Below, piece by piece: positions 49,149 to 57,373 of a stretch of DNA of 64,000 bases. The notes under the pieces were generated by a model. It saw only the letters and a program-made list of their open reading frames with translations, was not told where the DNA came from and ran no database searches. Made by a program: the position numbers and the translations under genes. The number at the start of each line of letters is the position of its first letter. Position 1 is the first letter of the stretch. The stretch comes from Paramicrobacterium agarici (GTDB taxonomy: Bacteria > Actinomycetota > Actinomycetes > Actinomycetales > Microbacteriaceae): the NCBI RefSeq assembly GCF_002563955.1, contig NZ_PDJE01000001.1:558001-622000 (forward strand), read 5' to 3'.

Positions 49149-50012
49149 ATGGCGACACTGAGTGCGGTGCTCGCGACGACGCACCACCCGTTCTATCTGA
49201 AGGCGACCGAACTGACGCCGCCGGAAGAACGCATACCCCAGGCAGCAGAGTGGAAGCGAAAAGTCGAGGCGTACCGCGAGACGCTGACGGCAGCCGATCC
49301 AGACATTCTCGTGATGGTCGGCGCTGATCACTTCCATCAGTTCTTCTCCGATAACTATCCGACGTTCCTCATCGGAAAACAGCCCACATACGACGGAACG
49401 TTTTACAACGAGGAGCGCGAATTCAGCATCCCGAAATATGTTCTCGACGGGCATGAAGAGCTCTCGGGCTACATGCTCCAGGGCCTGCTCGACCGCGGCT
49501 TCGACTTCTCCGTCAGTCACGAGCTCAAGATCGACCATTCGATCATCTGCCCGATCATTACCACTCGACCTCAGGCCGATCTGCCGATCGTGCCCATCTA
49601 CACAAACATCTTCGCGCCACCGCTTCCGTCCCCGAAGCGGTTCTGGGATCTCGGCCGGGCCATCCGCTCGATCATCGACGAGTACCCGTCCGACGCGAAG
49701 ATCGCAGCCGTTGGCAGCGGACACCTGTCGCTCGAGCTCGGTGGGCCCCGGCAGTTCGGTGAAACGGGGCCGGATCCCGAGTTCGACAGGCAGGCGATCG
49801 AGTGGCTGAGCACGGGCAACGTTGACGCGATTCTCGAGAATGTGACGCACGAAAGCATGGCTGGAGCCGGGAACGCAACACACGGTTTCATGGACCTCAT
49901 CCTCATGATGGGCATCGCCGGCCCGGAGGCCGCTGCCTACACGGACAGCCTCGATCTCTTCCACACGATGGAGGCCTACATCACCTGGTACCCGAACGGA
50001 GATCCGCGATGA
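49149..50012 (+). CDS. Class III extradiol ring-cleavage dioxygenase, catalytic subunit (LigB-like)
   Basis: 287 residues. The fold of protocatechuate 4,5-dioxygenase beta subunits: HHPF with His12, VGADHFHQFF with His61, DHSIICPIITTR, and AVGSGHLSLELGGP. His12 and His61 match iron ligands of LigB; a Glu near 235 would be the third. It opens a catechol- or gallate-type ring with O2. The small subunit follows at once (4-base overlap). Confidence 0.92.
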   Translation: MATLSAVLATTHHPFYLKATELTPPEERIPQAAEWKRKVEAYRETLTAADPDILVMVGADHFHQFFSDNYPTFLIGKQPTYDGTFYNEEREFSIPKYVLDGHEELSGYMLQGLLDRGFDFSVSHELKIDHSIICPIITTRPQADLPIVPIYTNIFAPPLPSPKRFWDLGRAIRSIIDEYPSDAKIAAVGSGHLSLELGGPRQFGETGPDPEFDRQAIEWLSTGNVDAILENVTHESMAGAGNATHGFMDLILMMGIAGPEAAAYTDSLDLFHTMEAYITWYPNGDPR

Positions 50013-50383
50013 GCACGTACTACGTGAACAAGTTTCTCTATCAAGTTGACCGGGATCCCGAGCTCCTCGCGCAATACAAGGCGAACCCTCAGTCGATGGT
50101 CGATGACTGGGATGCCGATTTCGGACGTCGCCTCGGTAACGGCGCGACGGTCGAGCGCACGAGTTGGCTCTCGCTTGAACCGGAGGAGCGCCAGGCGCTC
50201 GTCGACCACGACTACGTGGCGCTGTTCGAGATGGGTGCCCACTTCTTCCTCACGCTCACCATCTTCATCGCCATCTACGAGGAAGACTATGCCGCCCAGC
50301 ACGGGCCGCTGTCGTTCCAGCGCGAGTACGCATCGAAGCTCTCCCATTGGCTTGGCACGAGCTACCCGAGCGTCGCGCTCTGA
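50009..50383 (+). CDS. LigA-like dioxygenase small subunit
   Basis: 124 residues. LigA superfamily pattern: VNKFLYQVDRDPELLAQYKA, LSLEPEERQALVDHDYVALF, MGAHFFLTLTIFIAIYEEDY. In protocatechuate 4,5-dioxygenase the alpha subunit covers the active site. Starts inside the end of the LigB-like gene, supporting a paired enzyme. Confidence 0.9.
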   Translation: MSTYYVNKFLYQVDRDPELLAQYKANPQSMVDDWDADFGRRLGNGATVERTSWLSLEPEERQALVDHDYVALFEMGAHFFLTLTIFIAIYEEDYAAQHGPLSFQREYASKLSHWLGTSYPSVAL

Positions 50384-50431
50384 ACAGAGCAGCATCCATT
50401 CCCCGCCACCCCCAGGCAAAGGAGCCGAACA

Positions 50432-51919
50432 ATGACACAGGAGACAACCCCACTTCCCCGCGACGGTCAGCCGATCGTGTTTCGCAACGGCACGGTGCTG
50501 ACGATGAACGGCCGACGCGACGTCCTGCACAAGGGCGACGTGCTGGTCTCGAGAGACACCATCGACGCCGTGGGCACGGCGCTCGAGGTGCCAGAAGGCA
50601 CATTCGAGATCGACGCCGACGGCGGCATCCTCATGCCCGGCATGATCGACACTCACCGGCACATGTGGCAGACCGCCATGCGGGGCTACGGCGCCGATTG
50701 GACGCTCACGCAGTACTTCGTCTGGTACTACCTCGAGTATGGCAAGCACTTCCGACCGCAAGACATCTACGCCGGCAACGCGCTTTCGGCCATGGACGCG
50801 ATCGACGCCGGAGTCACGACGACCGTCGATTGGTCGCACGGGCTGCGGACCATTGAGCACGCGGAAGCAGCACTCGACGCTCTTCGCGCTTCGACGGGAC
50901 GCTTCGTCTTCGCGCCGGGGAACATCTTCGGCGCACCATGGGAGTGGGCGTCCAACCCCGAGTTCACGCGGTTCATCCGTGACAACAACACCGAGTCGGA
51001 GATGCTTCGATTCCAGCTTGCATTCGATGTCACGGGCGATCCTGAATTTCCCGAGCGAGGTGCTTTTGAGACGGCGCGCGAGCTCGGCCTCCCCGTGACG
51101 ACGCATGCGGGAGTGTGGGGAGCGACGAATGACGACGGCATCCGCCTGATGTATGAAAACGGCTTCATGACGCCCGAGACCGTCTATGTGCACGCGGCGA
51201 CGCTGAACAACGACTCCTATCAGCGCATCGCGGCAACCGGCGGCTCCGTTTCTCTCTCGACCGAGAGCGAGCAGAGTTGCGGGCAGGGCTACCCACCGTC
51301 GTGGGTGCTCCGGACCCACGCGATCCCCATGTCGCTTTCCGTCGACACGAGTGTCTGGTTCTCGAGTGACCTGTTCTCAGCGATGCGAGCCACTCTCGGC
51401 GCCGACCGCGCCTGGGAGCACATCAAGGCACACGAGAAGGGAGACACCATCACGCATTCCCACCTGCGCGCCGAACACGTCGTGGAGTGGTCGACGCTGG
51501 GTGGCGCGAAGGCTCTCGGAATCGACGATCTCGTCGGAAGTCTGGAGCCTGGAAAGAAGGCCGACGTGGTGCTCGTCAAGAACGATACGTCGCCGACGAT
51601 GTTCCCGATCATGAATCCGTACGGACACATTGCCCTGCAGGCAGGGCGCGCAGACGTGCACACCGTGCTCGTCAACGGAGCGATCGCAAAGTTCCAGAAC
51701 GAACTTCTCGATTCCGAGGTCGCGCGCGCGAAGGCAGACGTCGAGCAGACTGTCGATTATCTGCGGAGCACACTCGGCGACGACGTCTGGGAGTCCGGAA
51801 TGAACCCAGAGATACCCGAGACTAAGGTGCTCGACAATCCGTACATGTACACCGACTACCGCAGTGACGCGACCCATCGGGGAGCGGAGCCCGAGGACGC
51901 GGAGCCCGCCGTGAGCTGA
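50432..51919 (+). CDS. Amidohydrolase family protein (ATZ/TRZ/deaminase type)
   Basis: 495 residues. GGILMPGMIDTHRHMWQTAM with the metal-binding His-x-His, VTTHAGVWGA, YVHAATLNN, and SLSVDTSVWFSSDLFSAMRA with the last metal ligand, then the C-terminal beta sandwich LGSLEPGKKADVVLVKNDTS-like segment. This branch removes amino or chloro groups from heteroaromatic rings or deaminates. AAAGGAG precedes the ATG. It probably acts before or after the dioxygenase in the same operon. Confidence 0.9.
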   Translation: MTQETTPLPRDGQPIVFRNGTVLTMNGRRDVLHKGDVLVSRDTIDAVGTALEVPEGTFEIDADGGILMPGMIDTHRHMWQTAMRGYGADWTLTQYFVWYYLEYGKHFRPQDIYAGNALSAMDAIDAGVTTTVDWSHGLRTIEHAEAALDALRASTGRFVFAPGNIFGAPWEWASNPEFTRFIRDNNTESEMLRFQLAFDVTGDPEFPERGAFETARELGLPVTTHAGVWGATNDDGIRLMYENGFMTPETVYVHAATLNNDSYQRIAATGGSVSLSTESEQSCGQGYPPSWVLRTHAIPMSLSVDTSVWFSSDLFSAMRATLGADRAWEHIKAHEKGDTITHSHLRAEHVVEWSTLGGAKALGIDDLVGSLEPGKKADVVLVKNDTSPTMFPIMNPYGHIALQAGRADVHTVLVNGAIAKFQNELLDSEVARAKADVEQTVDYLRSTLGDDVWESGMNPEIPETKVLDNPYMYTDYRSDATHRGAEPEDAEPAVS

Positions 51920-51961
51920 CGTTGTGAGCGCGCCGTGTTCGCTGTGGGCGAGGCATAAGCG

Positions 51962-51988
51962 TTAGCACTCGGAATAGGAGAGTGCTAA
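51962..51988. promoter_or_regulatory. CIRCE element (HrcA operator)
   Basis: Perfect TTAGCACTC (51962-51970), nine-base spacer, GAGTGCTAA (51980-51988). This is the consensus CIRCE inverted repeat bound by HrcA. It lies 48 bases before the Hsp20 start codon. Confidence 0.97.
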
Positions 51989-52036
51989 TCTCAGTTGTAG
52001 TTGAGTAAGACACACTCAAGTTTTGGAGGAGACCTC

Positions 52037-52477
52037 ATGGCTACAACATTCGACCCGTTCCGGGAGTTCGCGACGCTTGCGGGCGCACTTGCCGATGCAC
52101 CGTCGGGACCTCGACGGATGCCGATGGATCTGTACCGCGACGGCGACACCTACGTGCTGAACGCCGACCTTCCGGGAATCGACCCGGGCTCGGTCGACAT
52201 CGACGTGGACGGGCAGCTCCTGACGATCCGCGCCGAGCGCACGGTGAGCAGCGGCGACGGCGTGAAGTGGATCACGCGTGAGCGCGGAACGGCCTCGTAC
52301 CTGCGCCAGCTCAGCCTCGGCCAGGGAATCGACACCGAGAAGATCAGCGCGACCTACGACAATGGGGTGCTCAGCATCATGATCCCCGTGAGCGAGCGCG
52401 CGAAGCCCCGCAAGATCGCTGTGACCTCTGCCGGATCGGACGAATCCGCGGAGCTCAGCGATGCCACCACGGTATAA
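52037..52477 (+). CDS. Small heat-shock protein, Hsp20/alpha-crystallin family
   Basis: 146 residues from ATG 52037, with GGAGGAG upstream. The alpha-crystallin domain spans about 28-125: MDLYRDGDTYVLNADLPGID, GQLLTIRAERTVSSGDGVKW, YLRQLSLGQGIDTEKISATY, DNGVLSIMIPVSE. A short Ser/Glu tail ends it. It holds unfolding proteins. A CIRCE element upstream predicts heat induction through HrcA, and a hairpin closes the monocistronic unit. Confidence 0.96.
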   Translation: MATTFDPFREFATLAGALADAPSGPRRMPMDLYRDGDTYVLNADLPGIDPGSVDIDVDGQLLTIRAERTVSSGDGVKWITRERGTASYLRQLSLGQGIDTEKISATYDNGVLSIMIPVSERAKPRKIAVTSAGSDESAELSDATTV

Positions 52478-52489
52478 CGCCCCAGTGCA

Positions 52490-52525
52490 GAAGCGGCCGT
52501 CGACCACCCGGTCGGCGGCCGTTTC
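52490..52525 (+). terminator. Terminator of the hsp20 gene
   Basis: 16-bp stem (52490-52505 with 52510-52525, two G-U pairs) and a 4-base loop ACCC. The right arm ends TTTC. It begins 12 bases after the stop codon. Confidence 0.85.
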
Positions 52526-52594
52526 GCGCATCGGGCAGGCGCAGCACAGCTAATCGCTGTAGGGTTTTTGGTCGTCCCCGATTCGAAAGTGCTT

Positions 52595-53578
52595 ATGTCT
52601 GAGAGCCCCCTCGACGAGAGCCCGTACGACGTGCTCGGCGTCGATCGCACCGCGAGCAATGAGGAGCTTCGCCGTGCATACCGTCGGCGTGCGCGGCAGA
52701 CACATCCTGACCTCGGGGGAAGCGCCGCCACATTCAACGCCGTACAGCTCGCGTGGGAGCAGCTCGGCACTCCCGAATCACGGGCAGCGTACGATCGGGG
52801 CGCGTCGGCTCGACCAGCATCCGCCCCCGCATCTGACGAGTCGGAACACGTGTGGGCAACGAGCCGATCGCGATCGACGCAGCGCGATTCACGCCCCAAG
52901 GCGCGCATGTACGGACACCCCGGAGGCCGGGCGCGCGATCGATTCACCACGCTGATGCGCGAATGGGTCGGCCGCGGCAGCGAGCCCGTCGACATCTACG
53001 ACGACGCGCTCATTCGCCGCGCGCCGAGCGAAATCAAGCACGCCCTCGCCGACGCGCTCGCTGAAGAGGCGACGGCCCGCGCGCTCGGCGACCTCGGCAT
53101 GGGCTACACCGTGTGGCACGGGGTCGCGACCGAGCGCGGAAGCGACACATGGGTCGTTGATGCGGATGCTGCCGCAAGCGACACCCGCAAGATCGACCAC
53201 GTCGTGCTGGGCCCGAGCGGCCTGTTCGCTGTGCAGTCAGAGGACTGGGGAGCACCTGCACGGCCCCGCCGCGGAGACCTCATCAGCGAGGGGCTGGCAA
53301 AGGGGGAGAAGCCGGTGCACGCGCTTGCGACCCGCGCGAAGGCCGTCGCCCGCGCTGCTCGCGTGAAGTTCACGGCCCTCATCGTCGTGCTGCCCGACAA
53401 CGCCCTCGACGGCGCGATCACGGCACTCGGGCGAACGCGCGGCCTGCCGGCTTTCGCCGTGCAACGCTCCGTGATCGGCCACTTTCTGCGCACCGGGGTT
53501 CCGGATGCGCCGCGACCGGCAGGTACGGACATGTTCGAGGTGCGCACACGGCTGCAGAACAGCATCCGTCTGGTCTGA
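52595..53578 (+). CDS. J-domain protein with NERD-like domain
   Basis: 327 residues from ATG 52595. J domain at about 9-70: SPYDVLGVDRTASNEELRRA, HPD at 37-39 and FNAVQLAWEQLGTPESRAAY. A disordered basic linker (about 72-115) follows. Residues about 140-260 resemble a NERD domain (IDHVVLGPSGLFAVQSEDWG), but the ExK motif of active nucleases reads QSED. The HPD motif would stimulate an Hsp70. Function of the fusion is unknown. Confidence 0.8.
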   Translation: MSESPLDESPYDVLGVDRTASNEELRRAYRRRARQTHPDLGGSAATFNAVQLAWEQLGTPESRAAYDRGASARPASAPASDESEHVWATSRSRSTQRDSRPKARMYGHPGGRARDRFTTLMREWVGRGSEPVDIYDDALIRRAPSEIKHALADALAEEATARALGDLGMGYTVWHGVATERGSDTWVVDADAAASDTRKIDHVVLGPSGLFAVQSEDWGAPARPRRGDLISEGLAKGEKPVHALATRAKAVARAARVKFTALIVVLPDNALDGAITALGRTRGLPAFAVQRSVIGHFLRTGVPDAPRPAGTDMFEVRTRLQNSIRLV

Positions 53579-53667
53579 TTTCCGTCGCGCGGGGGATGTG
53601 TCGCAACTGACCCGCCGCGTACCGTTGTGGCCAGAATCAGTCGAGCGGCGGCCGCGGAGGCGAGAGC

Positions 53668-53889
53668 ATGAGCAAGCGCACCAGAGAGGCGAACATGGGC
53701 GCCGGCCTGGCGATCGGTATCGGCGTCGGCATGGCGATGGGTGTCGCATTGGACAACATCGGAACCGGCTTGTCGATCGGTATCGCGATCGGTATTGCGT
53801 TCGGCATCGCGTTCAACGCCGAGAAGAAGAGCGACGGGCCGAAGGACGACCCAGAGGACGGCTCCGGCCCCGAGCGGCCGGAGCCGTGA
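53668..53889 (+). CDS. Small glycine-zipper membrane protein
   Basis: 73 residues. Residues 10-50 are a glycine-zipper pair of hydrophobic segments (MGAGLAIGIGVGMAMG and GTGLSIGIAIGIAFGIAF). A charged, Pro-rich tail follows. GGAGGCGAG precedes the ATG. Glycine-zipper peptides of this size occur in membranes and in contact-dependent systems; no partner genes indicate a role here. Confidence 0.7.
   Translation: MSKRTREANMGAGLAIGIGVGMAMGVALDNIGTGLSIGIAIGIAFGIAFNAEKKSDGPKDDPEDGSGPERPEP
53858..53887. terminator. Hairpin at the end of the glycine-zipper gene
   Basis: Perfect 12-bp stem ACGGCTCCGGCC (53858-53869) and GGCCGGAGCCGT (53876-53887), loop of six bases. It overlaps the stop codon and lies between two convergent genes. 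No U tract. Confidence 0.55.
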
Positions 53890-53904
53890 CATCGGGTCTC
53901 TCGC

Positions 53905-54510
53905 TCAAACCGGTCGAGGTGCCCCGAGCCGACGGCGATTGCGCAGCGCGATGACGACGGCGATCGGCTTGATCAGCAGGTTCTCGCCGAGGCGATAGTC
54001 CTCGCCCCGCACGAGGCGCGCGGCAAGATCCGGTCGTTGCTCGGCGAGAAAAGCGCGACCGAACTCGGCGTGCATGGAGTCGGAGACGACCTTGATGCGG
54101 TCGGCATCCTCGACCAGCGGAATCGCATTCTCGATGTTCTGCCACGTTGAACGGCTCTCACCGTCTAGGCGCATCGGCCCGGAGTACCCGCGCTGCTGCG
54201 CATAGCGGGCCATGATCTCGGCCTCGGGCGTGCTGCTGGCAACCGGCCCGCCGCAGAGCACGAGAACGCTGCGTGATGCATGCGGGTCGATCGAGCGGAT
54301 GCCGGCGCGAACGCGACTGCGATTGATGATGTTCGCACGGCTTCCGCGGTTCTTGTAGCCAAGAACGACGACGGCCTCGGTCGCGCCCCGAACGTCGGCA
54401 TCGCCCAGCTGACGCGTGCTCGCGCGCCAGTGCAGCAGCTCAGCACAGGCAAGGATGCTGCCGGCGGCAGCAAGTGGAAGGGCGATGCCGAGAACCCGCA
54501 GTACGCGCAT
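53905..54510 (-). CDS. YdcF family (DUF218) protein
   Basis: 201 residues. An N-terminal membrane helix or signal (LGIALPLAAAGSILACAELL) is followed by the DUF218 fold: AVVVLGYKNRGSRANI, VLVLCGGPVASSTPEAEIMA, GESRSTWQNIENAIPLVEDA. Related SanA/YdcF proteins act in envelope barrier function and may bind SAM. It lies six bases after the exopolyphosphatase-family stop, so the two are co-transcribed. Confidence 0.9.
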   Translation of the reverse strand: MRVLRVLGIALPLAAAGSILACAELLHWRASTRQLGDADVRGATEAVVVLGYKNRGSRANIINRSRVRAGIRSIDPHASRSVLVLCGGPVASSTPEAEIMARYAQQRGYSGPMRLDGESRSTWQNIENAIPLVEDADRIKVVSDSMHAEFGRAFLAEQRPDLAARLVRGEDYRLGENLLIKPIAVVIALRNRRRLGAPRPV

Positions 54511-54516
54511 CGTGGC

Positions 54517-55455
54517 TCAATCGGCGAGCGAGAGGGCGACGCCATCGAGAATGTCGTGCTCGCTCGTGACCACGGAGTCGAGTGAGCCGCCTGCCGCCGC
54601 AACCGCGTCGACGGTCCGCGTGAGCACGGTGTGCCACGTGATCGCGCCCGCGGCGATGACATCGACGCGCCCCGGGTGCATGTAGGGGAGCGCCGCACGT
54701 TGCTCGCGGGGCATGGCCGCCAGCTCATCGCACGCGGCGAGCATCGCCGACATGCTCGAGCGCGTGCCATTGATCGCACCCGGATCGTAGCGATCGAGGC
54801 GGAGAGCGTGCGCCGTGAGCGTCGTGATGGTTCCGGCGACACCGACAACCTCGCGCACGCGACCGAGATCGACGGACGCTGCCGCGCCATCGATTGCGGC
54901 GTTGACGTCGCGCACGATGCCCGCCCGGTCGTCGGCCGACGGCGGGTCGCTCGTGACGTTGCGTTCGGTCATGCGCACACAGCCGACGTCCATAGAGAAC
55001 GACGAGAGGTCGCCGCCGTCGCCGAGCACGAGCTCGGTCGAGCCGCCGCCGAGATCGACGACGAGGCGCCCGGGGCCGGGAGGGAGCACGCTCGTGGCGC
55101 CGCGGAACGAGAGCTCGGCCTCTTCGGTGCCCGCGAGCACTTCGGGCTCGACGCCAATGATGTCGCGGACGGCATCGATGAAGACGAGCCGGTTCGCAGC
55201 ATCCCGAGTCGCCGACGTCGCGACGAAGCGCACACGTTCAACGTCGCTGTCGCGGCATTGTGCGGCGTACTCGCGGGTGGTGTCGAGTGTGCGGTCGAGG
55301 GCGGCGTCATCGAAACGGCCCGTGCGGTCGACGCCTTGCCCGAGGCGAACGACCTTGAGCGTGCGCGCGACGTCGGTGAGTTTTCCGTCGGCGACATCGG
55401 CGATGAGCAGGCGAATGGAGTTGGTGCCACAGTCGATGGCGGCGACGCGGGTCAT
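54517..55455 (-). CDS. Ppx/GppA phosphatase family protein
   Basis: 312 residues from ATG 55455, AGAAGGAG five bases upstream. AAIDCGTNSIRLLIADV, FVATSATRDAANR, LVVDLGGGSTELVLGDGG and VVGVAGTITTLTAHAL are the sugar-kinase/Hsp70-fold motifs of exopolyphosphatases. It lacks the C-terminal HD domain of longer forms. It breaks down polyphosphate or pppGpp; the exact substrate is open. Upstream of ydcF in one unit. Confidence 0.92.
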   Translation of the reverse strand: MTRVAAIDCGTNSIRLLIADVADGKLTDVARTLKVVRLGQGVDRTGRFDDAALDRTLDTTREYAAQCRDSDVERVRFVATSATRDAANRLVFIDAVRDIIGVEPEVLAGTEEAELSFRGATSVLPPGPGRLVVDLGGGSTELVLGDGGDLSSFSMDVGCVRMTERNVTSDPPSADDRAGIVRDVNAAIDGAAASVDLGRVREVVGVAGTITTLTAHALRLDRYDPGAINGTRSSMSAMLAACDELAAMPREQRAALPYMHPGRVDVIAAGAITWHTVLTRTVDAVAAAGGSLDSVVTSEHDILDGVALSLAD

Positions 55456-55513
55456 GAATACTCCTTCTGAGAGACGCGAGTTTCACTGTAGTCGCCGTGA
55501 AGCGCCGAGGTTC

Positions 55514-55735
55514 TCACGTCAGCTTGCGGTACGAGTGCGCCTTCACGCGCTCGCCGACGACACTCCACGGATGCGGTTGCGCGGCGTACATGTCGTCGAC
55601 CAGCTGCTGGTCAACGTCGTCGTAGGCGTAGAGACCGCCGGATTCGAATTGCACCAGCAGGGTGCGCGTGCCCGGGTCGTATGCGACAGCATCCAGCGCA
55701 TCGGACTCGATCGGCTCCAATCTCATGGCATCCAT
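55514..55735 (-). CDS. KTSC domain protein
   Basis: 73 residues. IESDALDAVAYDPGTRTLLV, FESGGLYAYDDVDQQLVDDM and a C-terminal HSYRKLT match the KTSC domain, found alone or with lysyl-tRNA synthetase-like and phage proteins. Here the end reads YRKLT. Function unknown. Two in-frame ATGs (55735, 55726) are possible starts. Confidence 0.8.
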   Translation of the reverse strand: MDAMRLEPIESDALDAVAYDPGTRTLLVQFESGGLYAYDDVDQQLVDDMYAAQPHPWSVVGERVKAHSYRKLT

Positions 55736-55760
55736 TCCATACCACGGTGGCGCGGTGCCG

Positions 55761-57215
55761 CTAGGGCGGCGGGTAGAGGCGAATCGCGGTGCGCGACGGG
55801 CTGATGTCCCACGAGCGGTCGGGTGGCGTTCCTGCCATCGTTACGTGGCGCTGACGCTGGCTCGCGCGCACATCGGCGTCGAGCGCGTCGATGTCGACGT
55901 GGCTGAGCAGACGTTCTCGCAAGCGATCGACGATACCTGCATCGTCGGGCAGCGGCGCGAGGTTGCGCAGCTCATGGGGGTCGGCATCGAGGTCGAAGAG
56001 CAGTGCCGGCTGATTGCGGACGTAAACGTACTTGTATCTTCCCGCCCGCAGCGCGAGCAGCGGTTCGAGCGTTCCCTCGGCGAGATACTCGAACTCGGCT
56101 TCGTCTCGCCCCGGCGACCGTGGATCATGCAAGACCGGGGCGAGGGATTCCCCGTCGAGCTCGGCGATATGGGCTGCCGCGTCCGGGACATTGCCGATCT
56201 CCATGAGCGTTGGCGTCAGGTCAACGAGGGAGACGACGCCGGGGCGTCGTCCTGGTTGAACGCCGGTTCCGCTGACCAGCAGCGGAACTTTTGCTGAGCC
56301 CTCACGATAGGTGCGCTTGAACCACATGCCGTGCTCGCCGAGCATCTCGCTGTGGTCGCTCGTGAACACCACGACCGTGTCGTCACGCAGCCCGAGCCGA
56401 TCCAGTTCTGCGAGCAGGCGGCCAACGAGGTCGTCGACGTACGAGACGACGGCGAAGTACGCTCGCCGTGCCGTCTGTGTCTCTTGCTCGCTCAGGGGGA
56501 ACCTGTCGGCCTCGTGGTGTATCTGGATCCACTGGTCGAACGGGTGCAGCTCGTCGAACGGAACGGCAGGATCGTTCGGCGGAGGGATCTCGACGTCATC
56601 GTAGCGATGCCAGTACTCGGCGGGGACGATGAAGGGGTCGTGCGGGTGCACGAAAGACGAGCACAGCAGAAACGGTACGCTGTCGGCGGCGAGGGCGCGC
56701 AAGCGGGTCAGAGACGTGTGCAGAACCTCTTCGTCGTAGGCCAGCTGCTGACTCCACGGCTGAACCGGGTCGCCGCGCAGCCGCGTGACGCTCGTGCCCG
56801 GATTCGCAGTGGCACCATCGGTCCAATCGGGTGTGAGCGCATAGGATGCCGGCGCAGAGTCAGAGGTGAGGCGTTCGTCGAAGCCGTGCATCTGGTCGGG
56901 TCCCGCGAAATGCATTTTTCCCGAGAGAACGGTCGTGTAGCCCGCGCGGTTGAGGTGATGCGCGAGCGTGGGAACGCGCGCCGGCAGTTCGGATCCGTTG
57001 TCGTAAATGCCGAGGTTGCGGCCAAGTCGTCCCGTGAGGAGAGAGGCGCGGGAGGGGAGGCAGATTGGCGACGTGCAGTAGGCGTTCTCGAAAACCGCGC
57101 TCTGATCGACAAGCTCGTCGAGATGTGGTGTGACAACGCTCGGATGCCCGAGTGCCGAGATCACGTCGTGGGCCATCTGGTCGACGACAATGAGAAGGAT
57201 ATTGGGACGATCCAT
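55761..57215 (-). CDS. Type I sulfatase (choline-sulfatase-like)
   Basis: 484 residues. NILLIVVDQMAHDV gives the metal Asp12; SPICLPSRASLLTGR has the formylglycine motif CLPSR at 52-56 (Cys52); LSGKMHFAGPDQMHGF and VVFTSDHSEMLGEHGMWFKR follow. It cleaves sulfate esters after conversion of Cys to formylglycine, which needs an FGE or anSME elsewhere. No signal peptide, so cytoplasmic. Divergent from the inositol operon, sharing its control region. GGAG lies before the ATG. Confidence 0.93.
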   Translation of the reverse strand: MDRPNILLIVVDQMAHDVISALGHPSVVTPHLDELVDQSAVFENAYCTSPICLPSRASLLTGRLGRNLGIYDNGSELPARVPTLAHHLNRAGYTTVLSGKMHFAGPDQMHGFDERLTSDSAPASYALTPDWTDGATANPGTSVTRLRGDPVQPWSQQLAYDEEVLHTSLTRLRALAADSVPFLLCSSFVHPHDPFIVPAEYWHRYDDVEIPPPNDPAVPFDELHPFDQWIQIHHEADRFPLSEQETQTARRAYFAVVSYVDDLVGRLLAELDRLGLRDDTVVVFTSDHSEMLGEHGMWFKRTYREGSAKVPLLVSGTGVQPGRRPGVVSLVDLTPTLMEIGNVPDAAAHIAELDGESLAPVLHDPRSPGRDEAEFEYLAEGTLEPLLALRAGRYKYVYVRNQPALLFDLDADPHELRNLAPLPDDAGIVDRLRERLLSHVDIDALDADVRASQRQRHVTMAGTPPDRSWDISPSRTAIRLYPPP

Positions 57216-57299
57216 GTCGCTCCTTCGCGGCTGACTCCCTCTGACAACGATCCACAGATGTGGTCAGAGCGCACGGGTTCACGCGCGTGGGGCGTGCAC

Positions 57300-57329
57300 T
57301 TGACGTGGTATTTGTTAAGACAATAAGAT
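57300..57329. promoter_or_regulatory. Promoter and IolR-like operator for the inositol operon
   Basis: A TTGACG (57300-57305) stands upstream of TAAGAT (57324-57329) with an 18-base spacer. Inside the spacer lies TGTTAAGACA (57313-57322), whose complement TGTCTTAACA fits the IolR motif KGWCHTRACA known from Corynebacterium. TTGT-TAAG-ACAA is also a small palindrome. Repressor binding here would block transcription of iolC and possibly the sulfatase. Confidence 0.6.
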
Positions 57330-57373
57330 GTAAACAAGCTTGAGCACTTCACGAGAGAGCGATACACCGACGT

